Source: Commensalibacter melissae | Lineage (GTDB): Bacteria; Pseudomonadota; Alphaproteobacteria; Acetobacterales; Acetobacteraceae | DNA length: 64,000 nt | Direction of reading: 5' to 3' | NCBI RefSeq assembly: GCF_003691365.1 | Contig: NZ_CP033087.1 | Span: 758,501 to 822,500 of the forward strand | Shown here: positions 55,149-64,000 of the stretch, piece by piece | Layout: every line of letters begins with the position of its first letter | How positions within the stretch are numbered: position 1 is the first letter of the stretch | Translations under genes and position numbers: made by a program | The notes under the pieces: model-generated | The model's input: only the letters and a program-made list of their open reading frames with translations | What the model was told of the DNA's origin: nothing | Database searches by the model: none

Positions 55149-55840
55149 ATGAAAAAAAAGAATTTGGGCAAAACAGGATTGCAAATTGATATTATAGATC
55201 TTTATCAATCGAATTAGATGGATGAAAATATAGCTTATAAAGAAACGCTTTTTGCCTATGAACAACTTTTGAAAGAAGGAAAGATCCGTGCCATAGGTGT
55301 ATCAAATCCCAATTTGAAACAATTGTCAAATTTCGATACAGGTTGTCCACAAAGCAGTAATTATCAATATATCAAATATTACAATCTGAATATAATCTTT
55401 ACGACAATCCGCAATTTGATGATACATTACGTAATCTTGTGATCAGAAAAAATATTGGGGTAATTATTTATTATAGTCTTAATTCAGGATTTTTAACGGG
55501 GAAATATCGAAATTATGAAGATATGATCATAGTGCGAGAAATGACAAGATTGCCACATACTTGAATGATCAGGGCATGCGGATTTTGAAAAACTTTAGAT
55601 AAGATTTCAGTCAATCATCATGTTAATCAGGCATTTATAGCTTTGGCATGGTCGCACGCACAAAAAGAAGTTGCCGGCCTCTATTGCAAGTGCGACAAGT
55701 ACCAAGTCAACTAAAGGATTTAATTAATTTTTTAATGTTAAATCTATTACTTGCTGAATTATCTGACCTGGATCAGGCAAGTATGAAACAGTGGCAATTA
55801 AATGGTTCAAGAGATTTTCAGACTTGGATTTTACCCTAAA
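55149..55840 (+). pseudogene. decayed aldo/keto reductase
   Basis: Remnant of an aldo/keto reductase. The first residues (Leu-Gly-Lys-Thr-Gly-Leu-Gln-Ile) are followed directly by the Asp-Leu-Tyr-Gln-Ser segment, so roughly 70-80 residues are deleted. An in-frame TAG occurs at 55216-55218, then the Gly-Lys-Ile-Arg-Ala-Ile-Gly-Val-Ser-Asn motif. Frame shifts near 55370, after which Tyr-Asn-Leu-Tyr-Asp and Ser-Gly-Phe-Leu-Thr-Gly-Lys-Tyr follow in another frame, with further breaks near 55560 and 55640. Several independent lesions show it is non-functional. Its 3' end abuts a convergent permease gene. Confidence 0.85.
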
Positions 55841-56810
55841 CCTTTTTAACTGCTAAAATAATAATCATGCTGATAATACAGGCAGTTCCTAGCCAGTCTA
55901 TTAAGGTAAATTTCACATTTAAAAGGAAAACAGAGAAAAAAACAGCTGATAACGGTTCCACCGTTGCTAAAATGCTACCTTTTGTGCTGCCCAATAATTT
56001 TATTCCTATAAGATAGAAAAGAAAACCAAACATTCCTCCACCAAAAATGACTATCATCAGTTCAATCCAATTAACAACATTTAGATTTACCTCTAGATGC
56101 CAGAAAGGGTAGAAAAAATTGAGAATGATCCCGCCGATTAACATACCCCATCCCGCAATGGTTGAGGTATTATATTTTTGGAGAAGGGGGATTGGATATA
56201 ATGTATAAATTACCGAACTAAGAATACTGATACCACCGTATAACAAAGCTTTTGGGGGAAGGGTGATTTCATAAATCGAACCGTTTGTAATGATACAGAA
56301 TGTTCCTGTAATTGCTAAGATAATGGATAGGATAACATATAAAGAGGGAGGTTTTCTCAAATAGATAGTCAATATGACTGCAATGACGATTGGATATAAA
56401 TATTGCAATATTGTTGCTGTTGCCGCATTGGAATATTTAACGGTTAAAAAGTAGCAGAGTTGTGAAACAAGAATGCCAAAAATTGAAAAATTCACCAGGT
56501 AGATAATGTCTTTTCTGTTTTTTAAGGGAAGAAAAATATTTTTCCCGTATTTGCGATAACAAAGTCCTAACAGGATTGTTCCAGGTAACCACATGCGTAT
56601 CGCGATCATCCAGGCTGTATCAATATGAACGGTTTGTAAAAGATATTGTCCGATTACACCACTCAATCCCCATAGGCAGCCAGCAAGGATGGCAAAAAAC
56701 ATTCCTTTTGTTTGATCAGAGAATTTGAAACGGTATGGGGATTTATCCGGGGAAATTGTATTGTTCATGTTTGAATACTTCATGAAAATATTTAAGTGAA
56801 TTAAATTCAC
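55836..56810 (-). CDS. EamA-type DMT superfamily permease
   Basis: 324 residues with ten membrane helices in two EamA repeats. The first repeat opens with Gly-Cys-Leu-Trp-Gly-Leu-Ser-Gly, and the end of the second carries the Pro-Leu-Ser-Ala-Val signature near 288. Likely exports an amino acid or other small metabolite; the substrate cannot be read. A Met at about residue 15 is a plausible alternative start, since the first 25 residues are poorly conserved-looking. Confidence 0.85.
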   Translation of the reverse strand: MNLIHLNIFMKYSNMNNTISPDKSPYRFKFSDQTKGMFFAILAGCLWGLSGVIGQYLLQTVHIDTAWMIAIRMWLPGTILLGLCYRKYGKNIFLPLKNRKDIIYLVNFSIFGILVSQLCYFLTVKYSNAATATILQYLYPIVIAVILTIYLRKPPSLYVILSIILAITGTFCIITNGSIYEITLPPKALLYGGISILSSVIYTLYPIPLLQKYNTSTIAGWGMLIGGIILNFFYPFWHLEVNLNVVNWIELMIVIFGGGMFGFLFYLIGIKLLGSTKGSILATVEPLSAVFFSVFLLNVKFTLIDWLGTACIISMIIILAVKKV

Positions 56811-56910
56811 TATTAAAAATATTTGGATGACTCAATAAATGGCTAAATGCTTATTTAATAAACTTTTTTGAAAAATAAAGTTTAATTTTGGTGAGATTGG
56901 TAGATTTTTC

Positions 56911-56939
56911 TTGAGCTTAACTTAAATAGTGTTTATATA
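56911..56939 (+). promoter_or_regulatory. putative rpmI-rplT promoter
   Basis: TTGAGC (56911-56916) and TATATA (56934-56939) with 17-base spacing, about 100 bases before the rpmI start. The intervening leader has a GC-rich patch near 56958-56985 that could fold (GGGC / GCCC); L20 autoregulation through it is possible but not shown. Confidence 0.55.
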
Positions 56940-57042
56940 ACACACTACGTTTATGGGTTGGGCTTGGAAAATGGGCTGCCCTTCTTATGACGTAAGTTTT
57001 GATGTTAGCAATAACGTATCCAGAATTTTTAAGGAGTATGAA

Positions 57043-57249
57043 ATGCCCAAGATCAAGACCAAGTCATCGGTCAAGAAAAGATTTAAGATCACGGCAACAG
57101 GTAAGGTGCTGGCTGGTCCAGGTAACAAACGTCACGGTTTGATTAATCGTACCCAAAAAGCAAAACGCAGCAATCGCGGGACACAGGTATTGGAACCACA
57201 GGATGGTCGTACAATTAAACAATGGGCCCCATACGGTCTGCCACGCTAA
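57043..57249 (+). CDS. rpmI: 50S ribosomal protein L35
   Basis: 68 residues from the ATG at 57043, set by the AAGGAG site at 57031-57036; a longer upstream in-frame extension has no family support. Basic N-terminus Pro-Lys-Ile-Lys-Thr-Lys-Ser-Ser and C-terminal region match L35. Followed by rplT after 15 bases. infC is not directly upstream. Confidence 0.96.
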   Translation: MPKIKTKSSVKKRFKITATGKVLAGPGNKRHGLINRTQKAKRSNRGTQVLEPQDGRTIKQWAPYGLPR

Positions 57250-57264
57250 GGAGTACAAAGAACT

Positions 57265-57621
57265 ATGGCAAGAGTTAAAAGAGGTGTTACCACACACGCC
57301 CGTCATAAAAAGGTGTTGGATCAATCCAAGGGTTTTCGCGGTCGTTCGTCAACCAATTATCGCATTGCGCTTGAACGTTTGGAAAAATCTTTACAATATG
57401 CATATCGTGATCGTCGCGTTAAAAAACGAGATTTCCGTTCATTGTGGATTCAACGTATCAATGCCGCTGTTCGTGAACATGGATTGACCTATAGCCGTTT
57501 TATCAATGGTCTGAATAAGGCTGGTATCGAGCTGGATCGTAAAGTGTTATCTGCAATTGCTTATGATGATGCAGCAACCTTTGCAGAAATCGTTAAAAAG
57601 GTTCAGGCTGCACTTGCTTAA
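57265..57621 (+). CDS. rplT: 50S ribosomal protein L20
   Basis: 118 residues, very basic, standard length. N-terminal Arg-Val-Lys-Arg-Gly-Val and Arg-His-Lys-Lys-Val-Leu, then Arg-Gly-Arg-Ser-Ser typical of L20. Essential for early 50S assembly. A terminator-like hairpin follows before pheS. Confidence 0.97.
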   Translation: MARVKRGVTTHARHKKVLDQSKGFRGRSSTNYRIALERLEKSLQYAYRDRRVKKRDFRSLWIQRINAAVREHGLTYSRFINGLNKAGIELDRKVLSAIAYDDAATFAEIVKKVQAALA

Positions 57622-57665
57622 CTTTTTATGAGATTAATCTGTTCATGAAAATGAATGGAATAGAG

Positions 57666-57692
57666 AGGGTTGTCTGATGACAGCCCTTTTTT
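57666..57692 (+). terminator. terminator between rplT and pheS
   Basis: 9-bp stem with one G-U pair (57666-57674 / 57679-57687), TGAT tetraloop, six-base T-run. It ends only 17 bases before the pheS ATG, so pheS transcription must either read through it or start inside or upstream of it. Confidence 0.78.
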
Positions 57693-57709
57693 GTTTATTG
57701 AGGGGTTAG

Positions 57710-58777
57710 ATGGATAAGGATCTTGAAATCATAAAGCAGGAAACGCTTCATGCTTTAGATCAGGCACAGGATTTGCGTGCATGGGACAGTGTTCGGGTAT
57801 CAGCGTTGGGGAAATCAGCCCCGTTGGTACAGAAATTGAAAGAATTGGGAAAGGTTGAACCTGAATTACGTAAAGAGCGTGGTCGTGTTTTAAATGAATT
57901 AAGAAATGAGCTGACCAAAGCAATTGAAATACGTAAGGCCATTCTTGAGGAAAAAGCGTTAAATGAAAAATTGAATGCGGAGGCAGTTGATGTCTCAATG
58001 CCTGTTTCTGTTGTAAAAGGTACATTGCATCCCTTGCAACGAACAATCGAAGAAATTGTTGCCATTTTTGCGGCAATGAACTTCAAGGTTGCAGAAGGGC
58101 CTAATATCGATACGGATTGGTTTAATTTTTCTGCGTTGAACATTGATGAAAACCATCCCGCGCGTGCTGATCATGATACGTTCTATCTCCCCTCCAAATC
58201 TACAGATGAACAGCAACTATTATTAAGGACTCAGACTTCAACAGTACAAATTCGCACGCTTTTGGAACAGGAACCTCCCATACGCATCATTGCACCAGGT
58301 CGTACCTATCGTGCAGATCATGACGCAACTCATTCACCGATGTTTCATCAGTGCGAGGGTATGGTTGTAGAGAAAAATATCACTTTGGGTCATTTAAAGG
58401 GATGTCTTGTAGATTTCCTTAGAGCTTTTTTTGGAATACCAAATTTACCCGTTCGTTTTCGTTCGTCCTATTTTCCGTTTACTGAACCTTCCATGGAAAT
58501 CGATATCGGCTGGAACCGCAAAACTGGAGAATTGGGTGGTGGTTCGGATTGGCTTGAAATTCTCGGCGCAGGAATGATGCATCCACGTGTATTGGCAAAT
58601 TGCGGTGTTGATCCTCGTGAATGGCAAGCTTTCGCTTTTGGTGTCGGTATCGAACGTCTGACGATGTTAAAATATGGAATTGCTGATTTGCGGTCATTTT
58701 ATGAAGGTGATGTACGTTGGTTGCGTTATTACGGGTTTTCCCCTTTCAAATCCCCAAGCATTCATGAAGGGATATAG
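57710..58777 (+). CDS. pheS: phenylalanine--tRNA ligase, alpha subunit
   Basis: 355 residues. Class II synthetase catalytic subunit. N-terminal coiled coil (about 1-90), motif 2 region with Tyr-Arg-Ala-Asp-x-Asp-Ala-Thr-His, and the motif 3 Gly-Ile-Glu-Arg near the end. GAGG ribosome site. Three bases from pheT. Confidence 0.97.
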   Translation: MDKDLEIIKQETLHALDQAQDLRAWDSVRVSALGKSAPLVQKLKELGKVEPELRKERGRVLNELRNELTKAIEIRKAILEEKALNEKLNAEAVDVSMPVSVVKGTLHPLQRTIEEIVAIFAAMNFKVAEGPNIDTDWFNFSALNIDENHPARADHDTFYLPSKSTDEQQLLLRTQTSTVQIRTLLEQEPPIRIIAPGRTYRADHDATHSPMFHQCEGMVVEKNITLGHLKGCLVDFLRAFFGIPNLPVRFRSSYFPFTEPSMEIDIGWNRKTGELGGGSDWLEILGAGMMHPRVLANCGVDPREWQAFAFGVGIERLTMLKYGIADLRSFYEGDVRWLRYYGFSPFKSPSIHEGI

Positions 58778-58780
58778 GAA

Positions 58781-61240
58781 ATGAAATTTACACTGTCTTG
58801 GCTTCATGATCATTTGGATACAAATAGATCTCTTGAAGATATATGTGCAGCCTTGAATAAAATCGGTTTGGAAGTGGAAGGGGTCGAGGATCCTGATAAA
58901 ACACTGGCACCTTTTAGGACAGCCAAAATTATTTCTGCCGAACAGCATCCCAATGCTGACCGTCTTCGTGTTTGTCATGTTGATGCTGGTAAAGGATTTG
59001 AAGATATTCAGATTGTTTGTGGTGCACCCAATGCCCGTGCTGGGTTAATAACGGTTTTGGCACCTGTTGGTACCTATGTGCCTGGAAGTGATATTACAAT
59101 CAAAGCGGGTAAAATCCGTGGAGAGCAAAGTAATGGCATGATGTGTTCTTCCCGTGAATTAAATCTGGGAGATGATCATGATGGTATTATGGAATTGCCA
59201 GTTGATACTCCAATAGGTGTATCTTATGCAGAATATGCCCAGTTGAATGATCCAGTCATTGAAATTGCTATCACTCCAAATCGCGGTGACGCATTATCAA
59301 TAAGAAATATAGCCCGAGATTTGTCTGTCGCCGGTATGGGAACATTGAAACCACTGAAGGTTTCAAAAATACAAGCGCAATTTTCATCAGCTTTGAGTTG
59401 GAATAACCAATATGAAGACGCCTGTCCCTGGATTCTGGGCAGAACAATTCGAAATGTTAAAAATGGTCCAAGTCCCGAATGGTTACAGAAACGCTTAAGA
59501 GCTGTTGGAATAAGACCAATTTCATGTTTGGTTGATATAACCAATTATTTTGCCTTTGATCTTGGGCGTCCATTGCATGTTTATGATCTGGACAGGATTG
59601 CAGGCAAGCAGCTAACAATATGTCGTGGCAATGGTGAAAAATTCCTGGCCTTGGATGAGAAAGAATACCAAGTCACTGACAAAGATTGTGTCATGATAGA
59701 TGAAGCCGGTGTTCAATCCTTGGCAGGATTGATGGGTGGTGAAAAAACAGGTGTCAGTGAGAATACAACAGATATCTTTCTTGAATGCGCTCTTTTTGAT
59801 CCTGTTTTGATTGCCTTGAGTGGCCGACGTCATATGATCGTGACTGATGCGCGACAGAGGTTTGAACGGGGCGTTGATCAGGCTTTGTTACCAGATGCGA
59901 TCGAATTGGCTACGCAAATGATTATCAAATTGTGTGGGGGGCAGGCAAGCGATGTGGTTCATGCAGGTCAAGAACCCAAATGGCAGCGTACTGCAACCTT
60001 GCATTATAATCGTTTGAAAGATTACGGGGGATTGACAGTATCGGAAAATAGGGTTTCGGAAATACTGACCAATCTTGGTTTTGTGATTGCAGAAAAAAAT
60101 TCGGAATGGATAAGGGTTGATGTACCTTCATGGCGTAATGATATCGCAATGCCTATCAAAATGGCCTATAATTCCAAGTTGGATGTGGTAAAAAAAGACA
60201 GACTGCTTGATTCTGTAAGAGCCCTGGAGGGTGAAGCAGATTTGGTGGAAGAAATATTGCGTATAGAGGGATTGGATAAAATTCCTGCCTGTTCAATGCC
60301 TTTGATTCAACCCGTTCCTTCACCTGCATTGACAACAGATCAGGAGCGTTCTATTCTTTGTTCCCGTATGCTTGCTGCACAAGGTCTGATCGAAACAGTA
60401 AATTTTTCATTTGTAGATCATGAAATTGCTGCACGGTTGGGGGAAGCATCTGAATCTTTACGTTTAATGAATCCAATTTCAAATGATATGGATCAATTAC
60501 GGCCGACCCCTCTGGCTTCGATCCTGCCTGTTATGCAGCGTAACATAGCACGGGGTATTGGTGATATTGGACTTTTCGAAACTGGTCCTGCCTTTACACG
60601 AAATCAGGAACGCCTTATTGCAGCCGGTGCACGGTACGGACATATGCAACGTCAATATGATGGTAAAGCACCAAAAGTTACTTTATGGGATGTAAAAAAG
60701 GATGTTTTAACGGTTCTCGATGGACTGGGCATTTCAATTGATTCTTTAAAAACGGTTGGTGAAACACCGAATTATTATCATCCTGGACGCTCTGGCAGGT
60801 TGAGTTTGGGGCCAAAAAATATATTGGCTTATTTTGGTGAGTTGCATCCTTCCTTGATGAAAGAATTTGGTTTTGATCAGGCTCCCATGATTTTTGAAAT
60901 TATGCTTGACACAGTAATTCCAAAGAAGATTACCAGGAAAAAGGCACCTGTACTTTCAATCTTTCAACCCTTAAAGCGTGATTTTGCCTTTGTTTTAAAA
61001 GACGGGATCCCTGTCGAGCAGCTTTTACAGGTCGTTAAACAGGCTGATCGCAAATATATAAATTCGGTTGAATTGTTTGATGTTTATAGAGGAGATAAAG
61101 TTCAGGCAGATCATAAATCCGTCGCTGTTCAGGTAACTATCCAGCCAAATGACCGAACATTGAAAGATGAGGAAATAGAGGCAATCTCCCAAAAAATTAT
61201 CAAGGAAGTTGCACGTTTGCTTGGTGGAAATTTAAGATAA
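58781..61240 (+). CDS. pheT: phenylalanine--tRNA ligase, beta subunit
   Basis: 819 residues, standard length. N-terminal tRNA-binding (EMAP-like) domain about 40-150, B3/B4 editing domain, B5 domain and C-terminal ferredoxin-like anticodon-binding domain (about 725-819). Forms the alpha2-beta2 enzyme with PheS. Followed by a strong terminator. Confidence 0.97.
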   Translation: MKFTLSWLHDHLDTNRSLEDICAALNKIGLEVEGVEDPDKTLAPFRTAKIISAEQHPNADRLRVCHVDAGKGFEDIQIVCGAPNARAGLITVLAPVGTYVPGSDITIKAGKIRGEQSNGMMCSSRELNLGDDHDGIMELPVDTPIGVSYAEYAQLNDPVIEIAITPNRGDALSIRNIARDLSVAGMGTLKPLKVSKIQAQFSSALSWNNQYEDACPWILGRTIRNVKNGPSPEWLQKRLRAVGIRPISCLVDITNYFAFDLGRPLHVYDLDRIAGKQLTICRGNGEKFLALDEKEYQVTDKDCVMIDEAGVQSLAGLMGGEKTGVSENTTDIFLECALFDPVLIALSGRRHMIVTDARQRFERGVDQALLPDAIELATQMIIKLCGGQASDVVHAGQEPKWQRTATLHYNRLKDYGGLTVSENRVSEILTNLGFVIAEKNSEWIRVDVPSWRNDIAMPIKMAYNSKLDVVKKDRLLDSVRALEGEADLVEEILRIEGLDKIPACSMPLIQPVPSPALTTDQERSILCSRMLAAQGLIETVNFSFVDHEIAARLGEASESLRLMNPISNDMDQLRPTPLASILPVMQRNIARGIGDIGLFETGPAFTRNQERLIAAGARYGHMQRQYDGKAPKVTLWDVKKDVLTVLDGLGISIDSLKTVGETPNYYHPGRSGRLSLGPKNILAYFGELHPSLMKEFGFDQAPMIFEIMLDTVIPKKITRKKAPVLSIFQPLKRDFAFVLKDGIPVEQLLQVVKQADRKYINSVELFDVYRGDKVQADHKSVAVQVTIQPNDRTLKDEEIEAISQKIIKEVARLLGGNLR

Positions 61241-61260
61241 ATCCAGTCTTTTTGTATTAA

Positions 61261-61289
61261 AGCCCATGTAAGAAGCCGTTACATGGGCT
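61261..61289 (+). terminator. pheT terminator
   Basis: Perfect 11-bp GC-containing stem (61261-61271 / 61279-61289) with seven-base loop, 20 bases after the pheT stop and followed by a T-rich run. Confidence 0.82.
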
Positions 61290-61355
61290 GTTTAAATTCC
61301 GCGATATATTTATATATTTACTATTTCACTCTTAATTTTGTCTGGTCTAAATATT

Positions 61356-62255
61356 ATGCCTGTGACGAATAAATCCTTGGGGAATTTATCTTTTAATCTG
61401 TTTGCGACCCTGTCAGGACTTTTGACGATTTTGTTATGGTCAAGTCTGGCCATCATGACAACTTTTGTAGCCTCAATACCCCGATTTGAGCTTCTATGGT
61501 TTGGTTTCGGTTTGTCTTTTGTTATTGGAACATTGATTCTGGTCCTAACGGGACGTTTAAATGAAATGAAACAGCCATTAAAACCCTGGATCACCGGATT
61601 TAGTGGAATTTTCTTTTTTCATTTGTTCTATTTTTTGGGATTGGCTTTGGCACCGCCAGCGCAGGTAACCTTGATGTCATATCTATGGCCAACAATGCTG
61701 GTTGTTTGCAGCGCTTTTTTAAGTAAGCGACAGTTTCATATAGCATATTTGATTGGCGTTCTGATGGGATTGGCCGGGACTGTTTTTTTAATGTATGGAG
61801 GAAAAAATACAATAATTACCCCGTGGATTTTATTAGGGTATTTTCTTGGTTTTTTATGTGCCATCGTATGGACAATCTATTCATTGGTTAATAGAAAATA
61901 TGTAAATGTTCCAGCTGGCATGCTGATTGGTGTTTGCGGTGGAATTTCATTGGTAGCCATGCTGATTCATTTCAGTATTGAACCAACAGTCATCCCATCC
62001 CTGAAAGAAATGATAATTTTGATCTATATGGGTTGCGGTCCGATGGGAATTGCCTTTCTTGCCTGGGATTATGCCTCAAAAAATGCTAATATGTCGTTAT
62101 TGGGAAGCTTGGCCTATTTGGCACCTTTACTATCCATGGTATGGCTGGTGGTGGCCGGTAAGGCTCCAGCAACATTTGGATTGGGAATGGCTGTTATTTT
62201 AATTGTGGGGGGGGCAATAGTTGCAACTTACCCTTTAAAACATGTAAAAGAATAG
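61356..62255 (+). CDS. EamA-type DMT superfamily permease (YdcZ/YddG-like)
   Basis: About 299 residues from the ATG at 61356; a TTG at 61338 would add six. Ten membrane helices in two repeats, with Ser-Tyr-Leu-Trp-Pro-Thr in helix 4 and Tyr-Leu-Ala-Pro-Leu-Leu-Ser near the end, patterns of the aromatic amino acid exporter YddG and relatives. Inner-membrane metabolite exporter; substrate unproven. Between pheT and lepA. Confidence 0.82.
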   Translation: MPVTNKSLGNLSFNLFATLSGLLTILLWSSLAIMTTFVASIPRFELLWFGFGLSFVIGTLILVLTGRLNEMKQPLKPWITGFSGIFFFHLFYFLGLALAPPAQVTLMSYLWPTMLVVCSAFLSKRQFHIAYLIGVLMGLAGTVFLMYGGKNTIITPWILLGYFLGFLCAIVWTIYSLVNRKYVNVPAGMLIGVCGGISLVAMLIHFSIEPTVIPSLKEMIILIYMGCGPMGIAFLAWDYASKNANMSLLGSLAYLAPLLSMVWLVVAGKAPATFGLGMAVILIVGGAIVATYPLKHVKE

Positions 62256-62336
62256 CAATCTTTGTAAAAAATCTATAGATATATAATTAAAGTTAAACTT
62301 GATTTATTGAGACAGTCTTATTGATATTGGTGCACC

Positions 62337-64000
62337 ATGACAGATACGCCTTTGGAATCTATTCGTAATTTTTCTATTATCGCTCATATTGATCATGGGA
62401 AATCCACCCTTGCTGATCGTCTTATCCAGGCATGTGGTGCATTGACGCAAAGGGAAATGCATGCCCAGGTTTTGGATAATATGGATATTGAGCGTGAACG
62501 TGGCATTACGATCAAGGCGCAAACTGTAAGACTGCATTATAAGGCAAATGATGGAAAGACCTATATCCTTAATTTAATGGATACACCTGGTCATGTGGAT
62601 TTTGCCTATGAAGTAAGCCGTTCTCTTGCCGCTTGTGAAGGATCGTTGCTGGTCGTTGATGCATCTCAGGGGGTAGAGGCGCAAACCCTGGCGAATGTGT
62701 ATCAGGCCATTGATGCAAACCATGAGATTGTTCCAGTTTTAAACAAGGTTGATTTACCAGCTGCGGATGTTGAAAAAACCAAGGAACAGATTGAGGAAAT
62801 CATAGGCATTCCGGCAGATGATGCCATTGGCGTCTCGGCAAAAACAGGTTTGAATATTGATGCGGTTTTAGAAGCATTGGTGACCCGTCTACCTTCTCCC
62901 AAAGGGGATTTGGAGGCACCTTTGCAAGCTTTGTTGGTGGATAGTTGGTATGATACTTACCTTGGCGTCATTATTTTAGTGCGTATTAAAGAAGGTCGCC
63001 TTAAAAAGGGGATGCGTATTCGCATGATGTCAAACAACAGAACATATCATGTTGAACAGGTGGGTGTTTTCACGCCCCATATGCGCGAGGTTGAATCTCT
63101 GGGTGCTGGAGAGCTGGGTTTTATCAATGCCGCGATTAAAACCGTGGCAGATTGTCATGTGGGTGATACGATTACCGATGATCGCCGACCTGCGACCGAA
63201 CCTTTGGCTGGATTTAAGCCATCAATTCCCGTTGTTTGGTGTGGATTATATCCAATGGATGCCGATGACTTTGAAAAGCTGAGAGAAAGTCTAGGTAAAT
63301 TGCAGCTTAATGATGCATCATTTCATTATGAACCAGAAACTTCCGCTGCGTTGGGATTTGGTTTCCGCTGTGGATTTCTGGGATTGTTACATCTTGAAAT
63401 TATTCAGGAACGGTTAAGTCGAGAATTTGACCTTAACCTGATAGCTACAGCACCCTCGGTTGTTTATCATTTATACAAACGGGATGGGACGATTGAGGAT
63501 CTTCATAATCCTGCTGACATGCCTGATCCCACCCTGATTGAAAAAATAGAGGAACCATGGATAAAAGCCTCCATTATGGTTCCTGATGAATATCTGGGAG
63601 CTGTATTGGGTTTATGTACAGAGCGCCGTGGTCAACAGGTTGACCTGACGTATGTTGGGGCAAGGGCAATGGTTGTTTATCGCCTGCCGTTAAATGAGGT
63701 TGTCTTTGATTTCTATGATCGCCTCAAGTCCGCGACACGAGGATATGCCAGTTTTGACTATCATATGGATGGCTATGAAGAAAGTGATTTGGTTCGAATT
63801 AGCATTTTGGTAAATCAGGAACCTGTTGATGCCTTGGCCTTTGTTGCTCACCGTTCCGTAGCGGAATCACGCGGACGGGCAATCTGTGCCAAATTGAAAG
63901 ACTTAATTCCGCGTCAACTGTTCAAGATTGCCATCCAGGCAGCAATAGGGGGTCGTGTCATAGCGCGTGAAACCATTGGGGCCCTATCAAAGGATGTTAC
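62337..64000 (+). CDS. lepA: elongation factor 4, 3'-truncated by the window
   Basis: First 554 codons of the ~600-residue ribosomal GTPase that back-translocates stalled ribosomes. G1 Ala-His-Ile-Asp-His-Gly-Lys-Ser-Thr at about 15-23, switch region Arg-Gly-Ile-Thr-Ile, G3 Asp-Thr-Pro-Gly-His, and G4 Asn-Lys-Val-Asp. The domain order (G, II, III, V, start of LepA C-terminal domain) identifies LepA rather than EF-G. The reading frame is still open at the window end. Confidence 0.96.
   Translation, partial: MTDTPLESIRNFSIIAHIDHGKSTLADRLIQACGALTQREMHAQVLDNMDIERERGITIKAQTVRLHYKANDGKTYILNLMDTPGHVDFAYEVSRSLAACEGSLLVVDASQGVEAQTLANVYQAIDANHEIVPVLNKVDLPAADVEKTKEQIEEIIGIPADDAIGVSAKTGLNIDAVLEALVTRLPSPKGDLEAPLQALLVDSWYDTYLGVIILVRIKEGRLKKGMRIRMMSNNRTYHVEQVGVFTPHMREVESLGAGELGFINAAIKTVADCHVGDTITDDRRPATEPLAGFKPSIPVVWCGLYPMDADDFEKLRESLGKLQLNDASFHYEPETSAALGFGFRCGFLGLLHLEIIQERLSREFDLNLIATAPSVVYHLYKRDGTIEDLHNPADMPDPTLIEKIEEPWIKASIMVPDEYLGAVLGLCTERRGQQVDLTYVGARAMVVYRLPLNEVVFDFYDRLKSATRGYASFDYHMDGYEESDLVRISILVNQEPVDALAFVAHRSVAESRGRAICAKLKDLIPRQLFKIAIQAAIGGRVIARETIGALSKDV

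Noticed and set aside
56953-57042. In-frame 30-residue N-terminal extension of L35
   Set aside because: L35 is a 60-70-residue family, and a strong AAGGAG site sits just before the ATG at 57043; the upstream stretch is leader RNA.

Overview
The window is an AT-rich bacterial chromosome segment, gene-dense on both strands, with no phage, insertion sequence, rRNA operon or CRISPR array. Gene content and order point to an alphaproteobacterium of the family Acetobacteraceae. The evidence is a bacterial pyruvate decarboxylase, malate:quinone oxidoreductase, a glnB-glnA pair, the order uvrA / ssb / gyrA / coaD / cyclophilin, serB / miaA / ilvBNC, opgG-opgH, and alphaproteobacterial-type acetolactate synthase motifs. 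The low G+C for this family suggests an insect-gut, Commensalibacter-like acetic acid bacterium. That genus call is an inference from composition and gene set.

Layout. 1-10.4 kb is housekeeping: folate cyclo-ligase, a YmdB-type phosphoesterase, a TonB-like protein with a long N-terminal extension, AlkA-type glycosylase, quinone oxidoreductase, RuvX, a small lipoprotein, a divergent ClC channel, fructose-6-phosphate aldolase, and the nitrogen pair glnB-glnA. 10.7-16.8 kb is an accessory block: a PaaK/CapK-like adenylate-forming enzyme, a group II PLP decarboxylase, an isochorismatase-fold hydrolase, a stand-alone condensation-fold acyltransferase and a GlxA/AraC regulator. It looks like a small carrier-free biosynthetic cluster. 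16.9-24.6 kb carries DNA maintenance and core genes (uvrA, ssb, gyrA, coaD, peptidyl-prolyl isomerase), followed by tRNA-Lys(UUU). 25.2-31.8 kb holds pyruvate decarboxylase, a KpsMT-like ABC exporter pair, mqo and a Bcr/CflA-type efflux protein. 31.9-33.2 kb is a two-gene deglycation-type operon (low-molecular-weight phosphatase plus fructosamine kinase family).

33.5-39.7 kb is the most unusual locus. A Cache-GAF membrane sensor ends in a cyclase-like domain that has lost most of its catalytic residues. It overlaps and leads an Mla-type lipid-transport operon (MlaE-, MlaF- and MlaD-like proteins and a lipoprotein) whose MlaF-like ATPase has lost the Walker A glycines and lysine, the ABC signature, the Walker B acid pair and the switch histidine. 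Both expected enzymes of the operon therefore look like pseudoenzymes inside otherwise intact, tightly coupled reading frames.

39.7-46 kb holds a DUF423 protein, a translationally coupled unknown/NUDIX pair, and the periplasmic glucan genes opgG and opgH separated by a strong terminator. 46-53 kb holds an orphan D12-class adenine methyltransferase, serB, miaA and ilvBNC. 53-57 kb holds a membrane-anchored repeat protein, a decayed aldo/keto reductase pseudogene and a DMT permease. The right end is the translation block rpmI-rplT / pheS-pheT, a second DMT permease, and lepA running off the edge.
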